A stretch of 64,000 bases of DNA from Enoplolaimus lenunculus (taxonomy: Eukaryota; Nematoda; Enoplea; Enoplida; Thoracostomopsidae): NCBI GenBank assembly GCA_030248215.1, contig JASANG010002861.1, positions 1 through 64,000 of the forward strand, in the 5' to 3' direction. The notes under the pieces are model-generated. The model did no database searches. It was not told where the DNA came from and worked only from the letters and a program-made list of their open reading frames with translations. Position 1 is the stretch's first letter. Every line of letters begins with the position of its first letter. A program made the translations under genes and the position numbers. Of the stretch, positions 28,795 through 47,987 are shown piece by piece.

Positions 28795-28973
28795 AAGAAC
28801 AGGGGCGGAACAGTGTTATAAGCTTATTCTTAAGCCTAAACCTAAGCCTAAGCGTAAGAATGAGTTTATTCCTAAGCCTAAACCTAAGCCAAGCAAAAAA
28901 TTGGACAAAAGCTTAAGCTTATTCTGTTCTAGTCCTACACGAAAACGTTCCGCCCCTGATCTTTATATGGGCC
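28795..28973. mobile_element. MITE with GGCC...CAGGGGCGGAAC ends and TTAGGC-like core
   Basis: Left end GGCCAATGTAAAGAACAGGG and the reverse complement of the right end GGCCCATATAAAGATCAGGG both continue into GCGGAAC, giving inverted ends of about 27 bp. The 120-bp core is almost entirely CCTAAG-type hexamers (TTAGGC on the other strand). It has no protein. It is the best preserved copy of a family with members at 18797, 44604, 55899 and 62583. Confidence 0.85.
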
Positions 28974-29097
28974 AAAATTTCGATGCATCCGCCATTATTT
29001 TGAAATCTTTGAAAGACCAATTTATCCATGCCTCAATTGCTTTGGTAGAAAAATAAACATTTTGAAACTTTTATAAATATACTTCAACATCCATTTT

Positions 29098-29190
29098 CCG
29101 TTTCCGTTATTTTGATCAGTATCCGTTTCCGTTATTTTGATCAGTATCCGTCTCCGTTATTTTGATCAGTATCCGTTTCCGTTATTTTTT
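29098..29190. repeat. 25-bp tandem repeat, three to four copies
   Basis: GATCAGTATCCGTTTCCG followed by TTATTTT repeats every 25 bp inside a decayed MITE. Confidence 0.85.
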
Positions 29191-29214
29191 ACTATCTGTT
29201 TTAAACCCTGCTAC

Positions 29215-30000
29215 ATTTGCCATCGCCAAATGCGAATATATAAGTCAGTTGGACCTAAGTCCAAACGTAACTTTGGCGACTTGGATTTCGTTGTATAAAT
29301 ACTTAGCTAATAGAGTCGCCTTTGGATGAATATCATTGTAACATATAAAAATGAGTAAAATGTATTATCTTCCACCCATTGACAATTTACATTTAACAAC
29401 CTATCGCTCTGAAACTAGAAGTACGATAATCAAGAAATCCGAAAGCGCGGACATGCAGAATATACATGCGCCGACCTTACAAACATTAAAAACACAAGGC
29501 GTTAGGAGCATGCATTAATATCATGGCACTTTTACATGTTATACAGACAAAATTAAAATTTAAAACACCGCACGCCCGCTCAGTAACTTATAAAAAACTA
29601 TTTTACCAAAACGCGGGGTATACAAAATTTAACCGACACCCTGGTCTCTATGAGACAACTTACCTCCAGAGTAACCTCCAATGTTCATTTTCCGATAAAC
29701 TGTGTTTCTTTGGTTTAAGAAGCAAAACAGAATTCATGCAAGCAAATTGCGGGCAACAAAGCTACATCAACCGCCTCTATAAAGCAACTGCTAACAACAG
29801 GCATCACAACACAAAAGCTCAACTACATATTCAACTATCAACTCTAATTACTCTAAGCTTACATAAATATCAGTATTTGATTCAAGTTGACGCTTTATTC
29901 AAAAAATAAATAGAAAATATGCAGTTTAAACGCGATGCATGACGTATATATGAAACGCATAAATGTTAAAACAAACTGAATACTGAAGTCCAAAAATCAA
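29215..30000. other. Intergenic, no supported gene
   Basis: A 128-codon plus-strand frame (29523-29909) has no recognised domain, no splice or homology support, and the G-poor composition of its surroundings. I do not call it a gene. Confidence 0.4.
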
Positions 30001-30008
30001 CTGAGTGG

Positions 30009-30350
30009 CACGGTGCAAACGCATAATAAAAATAACGGAAAACGAGAACGGATACTGAAGTATACAGGTTTCAAAAACGTTTTATATTCACCGGGTTTTC
30101 AAAAATTCGAAGGAAAACTGGCAGATGCACCGAAATTTTTAAGATTTTGGATGAATTTCGTAATTTTTATTTCGTTTCAAACAATTGCAACATAGCTGCA
30201 ACGAAAAATTGCGAGATAAGTGTGATTTATAACTAATTTTGAACATAAAAATAACAGAATTTCCGTTATTTCTATAACGGAAACGGACACTGACTTTAAC
30301 CAGAAATGGACACCGATTTTAACCGGAAACGGATATCCGGTTACACCCTG
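30009..30350. mobile_element. hAT-like MITE, CAGGGTGTAACCGG family
   Basis: It begins CACGGTGCAAAC and ends ATATCCGGTTACACCCTG. Flanking octamers CTGAGTGG (30001-30008) and CTGAGTAG (30351-30358) differ at one base, an aged 8-bp target duplication. It has no transposase. Confidence 0.75.
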
Positions 30351-30358
30351 CTGAGTAG

Positions 30359-31021
30359 TTATAATCTTCTTATTACTAATCTGCTTTGAAATTCTATATT
30401 CGTAACGTTTTGATGTTATATAAATCAGCTAATTATCTACACGATTCTATAATAGTCTTATAAAGATCCAAGATTGCTAATAAAACATTATACACCTATC
30501 GCTAAAAGCTGTGCAGCGTTAACACTGAAGAACAGCGTGAACATTAGTTTTCGACTCTTGTACACTTTCAACCACAAGCCTAAGCCTAAACACTAACTCT
30601 GATCCTATTAGTTAAAGTAGCCAAAATCAGAACATTTCGAAAACAGTCGCAGAAGTGAGTACAAGCTTCTAATTTTCAGGAATTATCCACATGGGCATGA
30701 AAACCGAGCCCGCATTTTCAATTATTTTCGACAACTGCAGCCGTCTTGCATGCAATACAATTCGTTATAATATAGTAGCTATGTAAGCACACCAACGTCA
30801 ATAACGTATGAGTTTTTACCACGTTTAGCTCTCATAATACGGCCAGTATTGACCTGTTGCGGTGTATGACAGCCTGTAGAAGCAGTTATAAAAGCTTCGT
30901 CTTGTTGTTCGTTCCAATGTGGACAACGTGGAAACCCAATATATCATGACGTGCAAAGAAATTTGTCCGACGGCGACTTGAAATTTACACGACTGCAGTT
31001 TGAAATTTCGCCGAATTCGCG
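30359..31021. other. 3' flank of paraplegin
   Basis: No further paraplegin exon follows the stop at 31022. A small hexamer cluster (AAGCCTAAGCCTAAAC) lies near 30580. No gene seen. Confidence 0.5.
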
Positions 31022-39485
<8,464 letters not shown>

Positions 39486-40287
39486 GTTTGCTAAAATTAA
39501 CTGCAAGTAAAATATAATCTGAAAACAGCGGACAAAATTGAAAGGTTTCATGACTCTTGTGCAAACCGACATAAAAGATTATTATTTAATTTTGCTGTAC
39601 TACGATCGAATCCTTGATGTATACGAAGACGGTTTAAATACTTGATAAACCACTTTTCTAATTTCAATAATAAGCCCTAGGTATGTTATTATATTCATCT
39701 TGAATACTTAAATATAACCATCTATCTACCAACACTTGTTCAAGTTCTTCACAAACACTTAGTATGAAAAAAATTTCTAGCGATTGAGATATAACTCGAG
39801 TCGCATGAAATAAATTTTTACTATGAATGTAGCAGATACTATTTGATCCACATTTAACCTTGCTGTTTATAATACGCGGAAAAGGCATGCAGATTGTAAA
39901 CAAATCTGGTCTGGTGCCCTACGCATTAAAAGTTTACACTATAATCATTGGAACCCTTGCGTACCACAAAATCTACAGTGAATAACATTGAATTCGGAGC
40001 ACATTTATTTGAATATACTATGAGAAAATGATTTTAGAATTAGCACCAATTAACAAAGTATAGCATCGCGCGGCGGCGTTCGGCGGCGTCCTTACACAGC
40101 GCAGCGATATGCCACGGCATCTGTAGCACGTACGGTCCTGCAGCGGCGTGGCGAGTTCTTGCCGGATATTTATCCGGATTAAGCACCTGTTTTAACTTGT
40201 TGCTCTAAAGGAAGTACCCTGACCCTCAAGCAAATTGTTATATGAGCATAAAAGATACAATTCTAAAAACGGTATTTATTATGCCAG
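39486..40287. other. Upstream region of paraplegin with a GC-rich patch
   Basis: No exon was recognised. At 40063-40175 the sequence becomes locally GC-rich with CGCGCGGCGGCG, unlike its AT-rich surroundings. This could be a promoter island or a fragment of an element; a similar CCGCCGCG patch lies near 62405-62480. Confidence 0.4.
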
Positions 40288-40696
40288 TACTGCAGTTACC
40301 TGAATAAGAGGGGGTACGCATTTTGAGTCATAATCAATAGGAGTCTGTATCCTTTAATAAGAGTCCGTAAGCGCATAAAGTCCGTAAACCCTAATTAGAG
40401 TCCATAAATGTCAATTATGACTCCAGAACCAAATAAAGGTGAGTTCAAAACTTTGAAGCGTACTTAAGTTTCAAAGTACATTCCTAAGTATAACCTTGCA
40501 TTATGGCTAAAGCTTTTGATACAAGGAAAGTAAACATTCAATTCAATGCTTAGTTACGATACCGGATATATGTGTGATGAAGTATGACGGAGGACGAGAT
40601 AAAAATAAATAACAGTCCGTAACCGAATAACAAGGAGTACCCTCTGCAGAGATCAAATAAATATCAGCCTCTCTTCTTATTCGGGTCACTACAGTA
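40288..40696. mobile_element. 409-bp element with TACTGYAGTKACCYGAATAAGA ends
   Basis: The left end TACTGCAGTTACCTGAATAAG matches the reverse complement of the right end TACTGTAGTGACCCGAATAAG. The left interior has degenerate AGAGTCCGTAA repeats. A partial second copy starts at 49737. The inverted ends argue for a DNA-type nonautonomous element. Confidence 0.7.
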
Positions 40697-43600
40697 TTGT
40701 TATAATTTGGCGATATTTGGCAAGGATAGCGCCAAAGAGACCTAAGGGGGCCATGCCCAACCCCCTTTGAAACCAGTTTTATTAAAGTTCCGAGCATTAA
40801 AAAAGCAGAACACGAAACTGATTGAAACGAAATAGCAACGGATTGTATCCAAATGTATATGATACATAATTATCATGCTGAACAAATAGCTAATTTCCCG
40901 CAAACGAATATATAGTGATGTGATCATTAAACTTTAAAGTTTACGCATTCTTTGCGAGTTTCAATCAAGCATTTGAGATCGTTTCACTGGCAGACTTTGG
41001 AACGGCTCGATTAGAGACTGGTAGTCTCAGGCGTATGTTTAAAGACTTACGCGTAGACTTTAGGCACGGCCGTATAATTAAAATTATCCAAACAAATACA
41101 CAATTATTGAAAAACTCGAATATTGGTCCAGTAAACTACAATTAACTAAAAATGACTAAATTCACCTTATCTCTAATGGAAATTGGCCAAATTTAACCCA
41201 CCAAGGCGTATCCAATACACAATAAATACTTGGATGCAGAATTTTTTCGTCAGCTCCAGCCAGGATTGTTTTTTTCCGGAAAAAAATATGACCGGAAAAA
41301 ATGAAAAAATTCATTCTTTGTCTGAGTGATCGGTTAGCCATCCCTTAGCCGTCGTTTGCCCAAAAAAGCTTGCATTTTGAAAGTTTCTGCATATTTGAGC
41401 TTCTGATGACATCCTGTAATGATTCCATGCTCAAATCTGAATTTTTGAAAAATTCGATTTTTAAGGCCACAAGTTCCCCCTGGGATCCGAAAATTTTTTT
41501 TCGATAAGTTGGATAAATATATATCACTGACTCGTTTGGGAGACGTCTGATTGGACCATATTTAACAACATTCGTCTTAGCTCCGCAACCTATGTCAAAT
41601 ATTATATAATTTGTATAAATTTTTCGACAAAAACATTTTGAGTCCAGTGGAGAATTTTCGAACCTTAAAAATCGAATTTTTTAAAAATTTAAGTTTTGGC
41701 ATGGAATAACCGGAGGAGGTCATCGAAACATTAGAAACTCATGAGTGGAGCGAGTTAAACAAGTCACGATTGTTTTTTGTAAGTATATATTAAATCCCAA
41801 TATACTTTTGGGTTATTTCTGACAGCGAAGCGTTTCAATTTTGCAACCTCACGAGCAAAGCGAGGTTGAAGCTAGACGTATTCTTGTGTTAAATCACACG
41901 GTAAAAGCAAGCTTTCAATTTTGAGCACCCTAACTTTGGCCGCCCCACTGTCTACGAAACCTGGTGAGTGAACCGAACAAGTTTCATATATAGGTTTACA
42001 TCGAATCTCGTGGCAAAGTTTCAATTCTGGCATTCATTTATGTATTCATATCCTGCAATTTTCGCGTTTTTCGCACATATAATGTGTCCTGGTGGACGTA
42101 TACACACGGCCGCTGTTAATATGTTGCATGAAAATTCGTTGTATGTCGCCTAAGATAGACAAAAGCATTTCGGATATCCGGCGGATATCCCGATACAGGT
42201 TTCATTTCGGACACATATCCGGATATTTTTCATATCCGGATATCCGGTGCCCATCTATACTAATAATACTGTTTCGCTCCTGTTCTTCGCATTGGGCCTT
42301 TTGTAGCGTGCCTATCATGTTTATCATATGTTTATAAAACCTTGCTTATACTTGGTAAAATGATCGTGTGTATTCTCTTTTAGTATCATATTAGAACCAG
42401 ATCTAGCATCCAACCGTCTTTGCATTTGTCGAAGAACAAGTGCATGTTTTTTGAATGTGAACCACGAGTTTATGTTTTTAATGTACAGAACGTGTACTAA
42501 CACGTTTTTTGAATATTTCCGCTAATTCCGCAAAAAATGCCAAAACACCTTTTTCCGATCGTTTCAACTTTATACCGTTACTAAAAAACAAATCCTGCTT
42601 CAAACCGCAAACTTTGCACCATAGGCTCCGGATTTTGTTAAATTGTATTTACCCTCCTGTTATTCTTTTGATATTTGCCATTTTTTTCAAATGGATACAC
42701 CTTTTACCACTTGAAAACTTAAAGTTTCAAAGTTTACGGCTCGTACTACAGGCGATGCTGTAAAAAGAGTGATTTTGAACACCACTTGTGAGAAAGAAGT
42801 GCGCAGAAGTATCGGATTTGATACAGTTGAGCTTTCACGAGCGCAAGTAGTTGTAAAGACAACTGTACAAATTATTGTGCGTTAAAGGTGTTTTACGCAA
42901 TACCCTGGGGTCATGGTCGGACACGATTTCATTTAGAGATGACCTCAATTATACAGGAAATTTGCGACGTTTAGAAACCAGAAGAGACCGTTTTAAAGGT
43001 CGTTTTCTTTTGTCAATTCAACTATAGCTTTTGAAGGAAAATATATCCGCTCTGCCGCTCCCCTTGTATATAGACATCCCTGGACGATGACTCTATTATA
43101 CAGTCTTATTGCAACTTCTTACGATAAAAACACAACCATACAGTTTAAATATTTAAAAGTGAACACTCAAAATAGTGATTGTAAGAGTTAAAAAAGAATT
43201 TTTACGCGGATCACACCACCTTCTCATCGTACAACTGACAGCTATCAATGACTATGCGTAGGTTTTATTTGTTGAAAAATTAATATATACGACGAATTCC
43301 ACTCAGTTTACTTGTGTATTTAAAAAATTATTACAAATTTATATACATTTGCTTTTTTTATTTATTTCAATTTTCTAAAATTATTCTGGTTTTGCGACGG
43401 CGTTTGCCTAAAACGGCGGGCTGTTTTTCACCAATATTTGTGTGTTTCAGCTTAAAATTGAACTTTCGAACAATAACGATTTTCTGATGTTTTTATAGAG
43501 TTCACCTTGAAAAGTTGAAACCACTAGGATTTGTCCAAAAAAGTTAAAAAAAGTTGACATCGCTCGATACAAATCTGACCACTGCTGAAGTGAATGTATT

Positions 43601-44603
43601 TCGCTCCAGATGTCGTCAAATCATTTTTCTGTCTAAACAGGAACATCCGGCACCTCAAACGGTGGTTTTTTTAAAACTTTATAATTTTGTGGACGAATGA
43701 TTTGAAAAAGTCTTAAGAAACTCATACATGCAATTGTTTTTAAAAGCGCACTATTTTTGAACCAACAGCCGGTTGATGGTTAACCACAAAAATGAAGCAG
43801 TGTAAATTTCACTTTTTCGCTTTAAGCTACAAGATCAGGCCCATGTGAAGATCAAGAGCCGAACGTTTTTTGGGAATTACTCAAGTGACAGATGTCTATA
43901 TATAATCGGTTCCTTATAGACAAAAGCGTTTAATTACTGATAACAAAACAGAAATTAGCAGTTTAGCTTTTCAACGTATTTTGTTGAAGATAAACACATA
44001 GGTAGGCACTGCAAACTGCAATAAACACTCTGATGCGGCGCAACTGTTGATTGCTAAAATCGCTAATGTTTGCACAGTATTATTCATATTTTCTTCTGCT
44101 CTATTTTGTTGCTGACTCTGTGCAACAGGATTGCGTTACAATTTTCAACTATATGATTCATAAAGTTCATCACTATAAATCACTTGCGCTTTTTTCGGTG
44201 TTATTAAATTTTTAAACAGAAACTTTATAATTGTTTTGGCAATAACTTTTTTTATTCCTCTATTCGATGCTTTGTTTTCATTGTTTTCATTTCCGCATAT
44301 TTTTCACAACACAAATTTTGCCATTAAAGATTTAACAAATTGAGGAGATCAAGTAGTAAGATGTATTTGTGCATTTTTTATGATTTCTGCCTTAAATGGG
44401 AGTTGGTGTTGTTTTTTTAGCTTTATTGTTTCAAATCATAACAGGATTCGTTAAAGTTTGTTTAAAACAACGCAGTGATCAGATTTGTTTAAAAGTTTAT
44501 CTCCATTTGGTTGGAATTCCTGCTCTAAAACGTCTGAACCAAAGATTAGTGATGCTGGAAAATAAAGCTGAAGTTTGGCAATCGTATGTACCTGAATGCT
44601 TTC
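40697..44603. other. Gene-poor stretch with scattered repeats
   Basis: No supported exon. Copies of the GAATTTTTGAAAAATTCG-type repeat occur at 41335-41480 and 41650-41730. A cluster of GGATATCC palindromes occupies 42165-42250. A fragment of the CAGGGGCGGAAC MITE family begins near 43848. Two plus-strand frames at 42509-42763 and 44396-44614 resemble no known protein. Confidence 0.45.
42151..42260. mobile_element. Short element rich in CCGGATATCCGG
   Basis: Inverted blocks CGGATATCCGGCGGATATCC (left) and TCCGGATATCCGGTGCCCAT (right) flank a short centre. The arrangement resembles a small MITE with palindromic subterminal repeats, but no target duplication was found. Confidence 0.5.
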
Positions 44604-44842
44604 GGTCAATGTAACGAATAGGGACGGAACAGTACTATAAGCATATTTCTAAGCCTAAGCCTAAGCATAAGCCTAAGCATAAGAGTAAGAATGAGCATAT
44701 TCTTAAGCCTAAGCGTAAGAATGAGCCTATTCCTAAGCGTAAGCCTAAGCCTAAGCCAAGCAAAAAAAATTAGTCTAAAGCATAAGCTTACTCTTATATA
44801 GTCCCACAGAAAAACGTTCCGCCCCTGATCTTTACATGGGCC
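44604..44842. mobile_element. MITE with TTAGGC-like core
   Basis: Its ends (GGTCAATGTAACGAATAGGG and, inverted, GGCCCATGTAAAGATCAGGG) and its core of AAGCCT hexamers match the copy at 28795-28973. The core is longer here, with about twenty hexamers. Confidence 0.8.
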
Positions 44843-45036
44843 ACACTTTTTAAGCAGATGTTGACATTTGCAGCTTCCAAAGAAATTTCTAGGTCGGCGC
44901 TGAGCATATCTTGGACGGCTTCGTAATTAAACAATAAAATACTCATATTGTCTGATATGGGCCTGAACCATTATACAGGGTTGTTTGAAACATTTTCAGA
45001 CTGGCTGAGTTCACACCTGCACTCCGATTCTCAGAG

Positions 45037-47386
45037 TCAGACAATAAAATATTCATACTGCTCAATATCTCCAGTAAGCGTTGCAATATAAACACGCCGG
45101 TTCGCAGCAACAATCCAATTCCCATTGGACCGTCGTGTTCCAATACTTGCAAGAATGCTCGACCAATCCCGATTGAGAATGACGATGTCCCGTTGACGCA
45201 AGTTAACAATTAGCCGATTTTGTTCATCAATGGTACAACTGATAGTTTCGGCGGTGAGATTGTCAGGTAAAATCGGTGTTGCCCTCTGTATTAAGGGGTC
45301 ATTGGGGGTTGAACAGTTGATTTGAAGGCAGTAAACGTGCGCCGTTGCGGCTAGGGCAAGTCGGACTCCAGGAAATGCATCGCCAGTGTCGGTCGGCTCG
45401 TCGACTGCTGCCAGACTAGTAATTTTTGCACGACGTATATCTGAAACAATTCATTGGTGTAAGCTTCCGGAATATCGCCAAGCGAAGGCAGGGAGTGCCC
45501 ATCTCCTGATGCTACGCCTCCCCATCCGTGAACCTAGTGACAACTAGCAAGAAATTGGAAATAATGATTTTGTGTATGAACCAATTTCACCGTTCGGCTA
45601 GACTTCCGTTGAAATCTAGGTTCAAAACAGCTACGCTTGAACCTACTGTTCTTCTTTTTATTTCACTGTAAAGTTGAGTAGCATACCGATTTATCCATCA
45701 GTTAAAAATTTCGTCTGGTTCCGTGTGCCTGGTGAAATTCTATGCTGATTTTACTTTTTGAAGCCCTACACTAAGCTAAACCTATTCCGAAGCGTAGTCT
45801 CAGTGTAAGTACAAATAAGTCGAAACCAGAGCGTACGCCTCACAACGTAGCGATTGGTTTAAAATCTAAACTTTCCCTGGGCCCCATGACCACAGGCACG
45901 TAGAACCGGGTACGTTTAGCTCACTCGAAAGATCAATTTGCGTCCATTTTCCATTATCTCCATCGTCAACGCGTTTCATAAATACAGACAAATCGTTTGT
46001 CGCGATTTGACCATTTCGAACCAGTTGTGCTCCAATCGCAATCCACCCAGACGCCGTTAATGCAATGTGCCATCGTGCAACATCGATCGCGATTTGCTCC
46101 GACGATGCAGTGACGATATCTGGGCACCCCAACGCTATTCCAGATGGCTCGAGCGATCCAGGATCGAGTTGAACGATTTGATTGGTCGATTTTCGGTACG
46201 CCCAGATGCCGCCCGATTCGCGTCGAGGATCGACACAAATATCGTAGTACGATGCTTTTGTTGCTGTGATCAGCTCGAGTTGTCGACTATAGCGAACAAT
46301 CGAATCGTTGCCCTTCGCCACAGCCAAGCTTCCATCCGGAAGGATACAGCACGCGTCGAACGGAGATCCAGCGTTTGCCAGTTGAATTTCTTCTCGATAC
46401 TGAATATATCGAGTACATTCGTTTGGTCGCAAGCTAATTGCCCACGCGTTTCGAGTAGAGTCGTGCCGAAGCTCCTGTGGACGAGTCACACGCGCGATCA
46501 ACTCGACAACTCGAGCGCGAGCGATTTGCTCTCGAGCTCCAAATCGAGTAACTTGTCTTAAGACGTCGCGTGACAAATCGAGCACCGCTTGTCGATCACT
46601 CAACTTGTTTCCGCTGAGAAATCGCGTCGCCCAGCTTGAAGACTCGTTTGTTTTCTCGATACATTGTTGAATTGCTGAGTCGCGGAATACGTCCCTCATA
46701 CACTGGTCCCATCGACTGAGGATTAGTTCCGGTTCGTCTAAATGTTGTATCCCGATGCAAAGTAGTGCGATTTGCATCGCGGTTGCACGTTTTCCAACGC
46801 TCAAATTCGACGAATAATTGAACGCGTTGTACGCTTTGTCGTAACATTGATCGATTAAATCCATCGCTTGTTTTGGAAGCCGTTGCTCTTCTCTTTTTTC
46901 TTCTCTTCCATTTGATTCGTCGTTTGCTCGTTTTCTGGTTCCTCCTGTTCCTTCTTGATATCCTTCTTGTTCAGTTCGATTCAACCATTTCAACTTGTCG
47001 TACATATCACCTCCTCCGTGTGAAAACTTTGTTGCCATATCAGTTCCAGCCTTTAATTCTGTGCTTTCCTGATTTCCTGTTGCTGTTGCTGTTGTTGTTG
47101 TTGTTGCTGTTGTCACTGCTGCCGTTGCTGATAATTGATCATATTTCGCTGCGAATATCACCAGCGCATGATGTAAATGCGACAATGCTGTTCGATAAGT
47201 GCCTTCGGCTAAATCTTTAATTTGTTCTTCGAGTTTATCGAGTTGTGGTTGTAGCATTTGACGAATTTTTTCAGCGTTCGATGCGTGACCAACTTTTTTT
47301 CCACCGGTTTCATACGCGAGTTTCATCGTGTGAAAAATTATGTTGCGCGCAAGCTCAAGGCTTGTATCGATTAAAAATTCGACCAT
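45037..47386 (-). CDS. Uncharacterised two-exon protein with a propeller-like C-terminal half
   Basis: Exon 1 is 47386-45925 and exon 2 is 45440-45037, joined by a strong donor (TCGA/GTGAGC) and a TTTCAG acceptor with matching phase; the stop is TGA at 45039-45037. The product has 621 residues. I do not recognise the family. Residues 1-90 are helical and charged (DKLEEQIKDLAEGTYRTALS). A Thr/Ala-rich linker follows (AAVTTATTTTTATATG) and then a charged stretch with REEKREEQR. A second helical block contains GKRATAMQIALLCIGIQHL. From about residue 320, short beta-like repeats (CILPDGSLAVAKGNDSIVRY, KASYYDICVDP, GIWAYRKSTNQIVQLDPGSL, GNWIVAANRRVYIATL) suggest a beta-propeller; this is inference. 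No signal peptide or membrane segment is seen. The ATG is the first in frame, because the adjoining repeat array carries in-frame stops. Exon 1 is more GC-rich than its surroundings. Confidence 0.8.
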
Positions 47387-47652
47387 ATCTTGGATATTTT
47401 TCAAATTTTATTACGAATCTTGGATATTTTTCAAATTTTATTACGAATCTTGGATATTTTTCAAATTTTATTACGAATCTTGGATATTTTTCAAATTTTA
47501 TTACGAATCTTGGATATTTTTCAAATTTTATTACGAATCTTGGATATTTTTCAAATTTTATTACGAATCTTGGATATTTTTCAAATTTTATTACGAATCT
47601 TGGATATTTTTCAAATTTTATTACGAATCTTGGATATTTTTCAAATTTTATT
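47387..47652. repeat. 30-bp perfect tandem array abutting a start codon
   Basis: Nearly nine copies of a 30-bp unit (core TTGGATATTTTTCAAA, then TTTTATTACGAATC) are identical over at least 240 bp. The array begins one base upstream of the ATG of the gene at 45037-47386 and therefore occupies its 5' flank. All three plus-strand frames are open as a result of the period; the minus frame of the gene has stops in each unit. Confidence 0.97.
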
Positions 47653-47796
47653 CCGATATAAATTTAGTTTCGAATACTGAAATTTTAAATTCGTTCATAG
47701 TCGGGAAAAATCATAACCTTAAAACATCGTAGTAATTTCGTGATTATATAAACGAAAACCGGTACCTACTTTTACCAGGAAGCAAATACCAGGTGT

Positions 47797-47979
47797 CAGG
47801 GCCGGAACAGCCACCCCCCCCCCCATTCCTCCCGTTTGGGAGAGGCGCACCTCTCAGCGAAGGTTCCCCACACTGACAACATTTTAAACAAAAAATTTCA
47901 AAAATATTTTGGTCATTGCAAGGGGGCACTCAGCAACAGAATTTTTGGTTGGGGCCTACCGTAGCCTGCTCCGACAATG
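47797..47979. mobile_element. hAT-like MITE, CAGGGCCGGAACAG family
   Basis: It starts CAGGGCCGGAACAG and ends CTGCTCCGACAATG. Flanking octamers CCAGGTGT (47789-47796) and TCAGGTGT (47980-47987) match at seven of eight bases. A C-run lies near the left end. A relative is at 59711-59879. Confidence 0.8.
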
Positions 47980-47987
47980 TCAGGTGT

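Larger units (their letters stand above)
28589..29214. mobile_element. hAT-like MITE with a nested element
   Basis: It starts CAGTGTGTAACCGGATATTCG and ends near TTTTAAACCCTG, a degraded version of the CAGGGTGTAACCGG inverted ends. It has been entered by the MITE at 28795-28973 and contains a 25-bp tandem repeat at 29098-29190. Confidence 0.55.

Noticed and set aside
28795-28973. CCTAAG/TTAGGC hexamers as a true telomere or telomere-proximal tract
   Set aside because: The hexamers are degenerate, lie between transposon-like inverted ends, and recur at many internal sites between ordinary genes.
29523-29909. A 128-codon plus-strand frame starting with ATG
   Set aside because: No domain, homology or splice context; it lies in repeat-rich sequence where such a length can occur by chance.
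40288-40696. TGTAGTGACCC ends as long terminal repeats of an LTR element
   Set aside because: The two ends are inverted, not direct, and no reverse transcriptase, integrase, capsid or primer-binding region was recognised in the window.
45441-45540. Open minus-strand stretch VHGWGGVASGDGHSLPSLGD as an exon of the two-exon gene
   Set aside because: Reading through it into 45440 gives the wrong frame and a stop. The GTGAGC donor at 45924 with the TTTCAG acceptor at 45441-45446 gives a consistent phase and a sensible product, so the stretch is intron.
46067-46561. A 164-codon plus-strand frame
   Set aside because: It is antisense to exon 1 of the two-exon gene and resembles no family.
47387-47652. 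The 30-bp array as a CRISPR-like array
   Set aside because: The copies are directly adjacent with no spacers, and the setting is an intron-bearing eukaryotic genome.
47245-47732. Three overlapping plus-strand frames with 10-residue repeats
   Set aside because: They arise from the 30-bp array, which is open in all three forward frames, and lie antisense to the start of a better supported gene.
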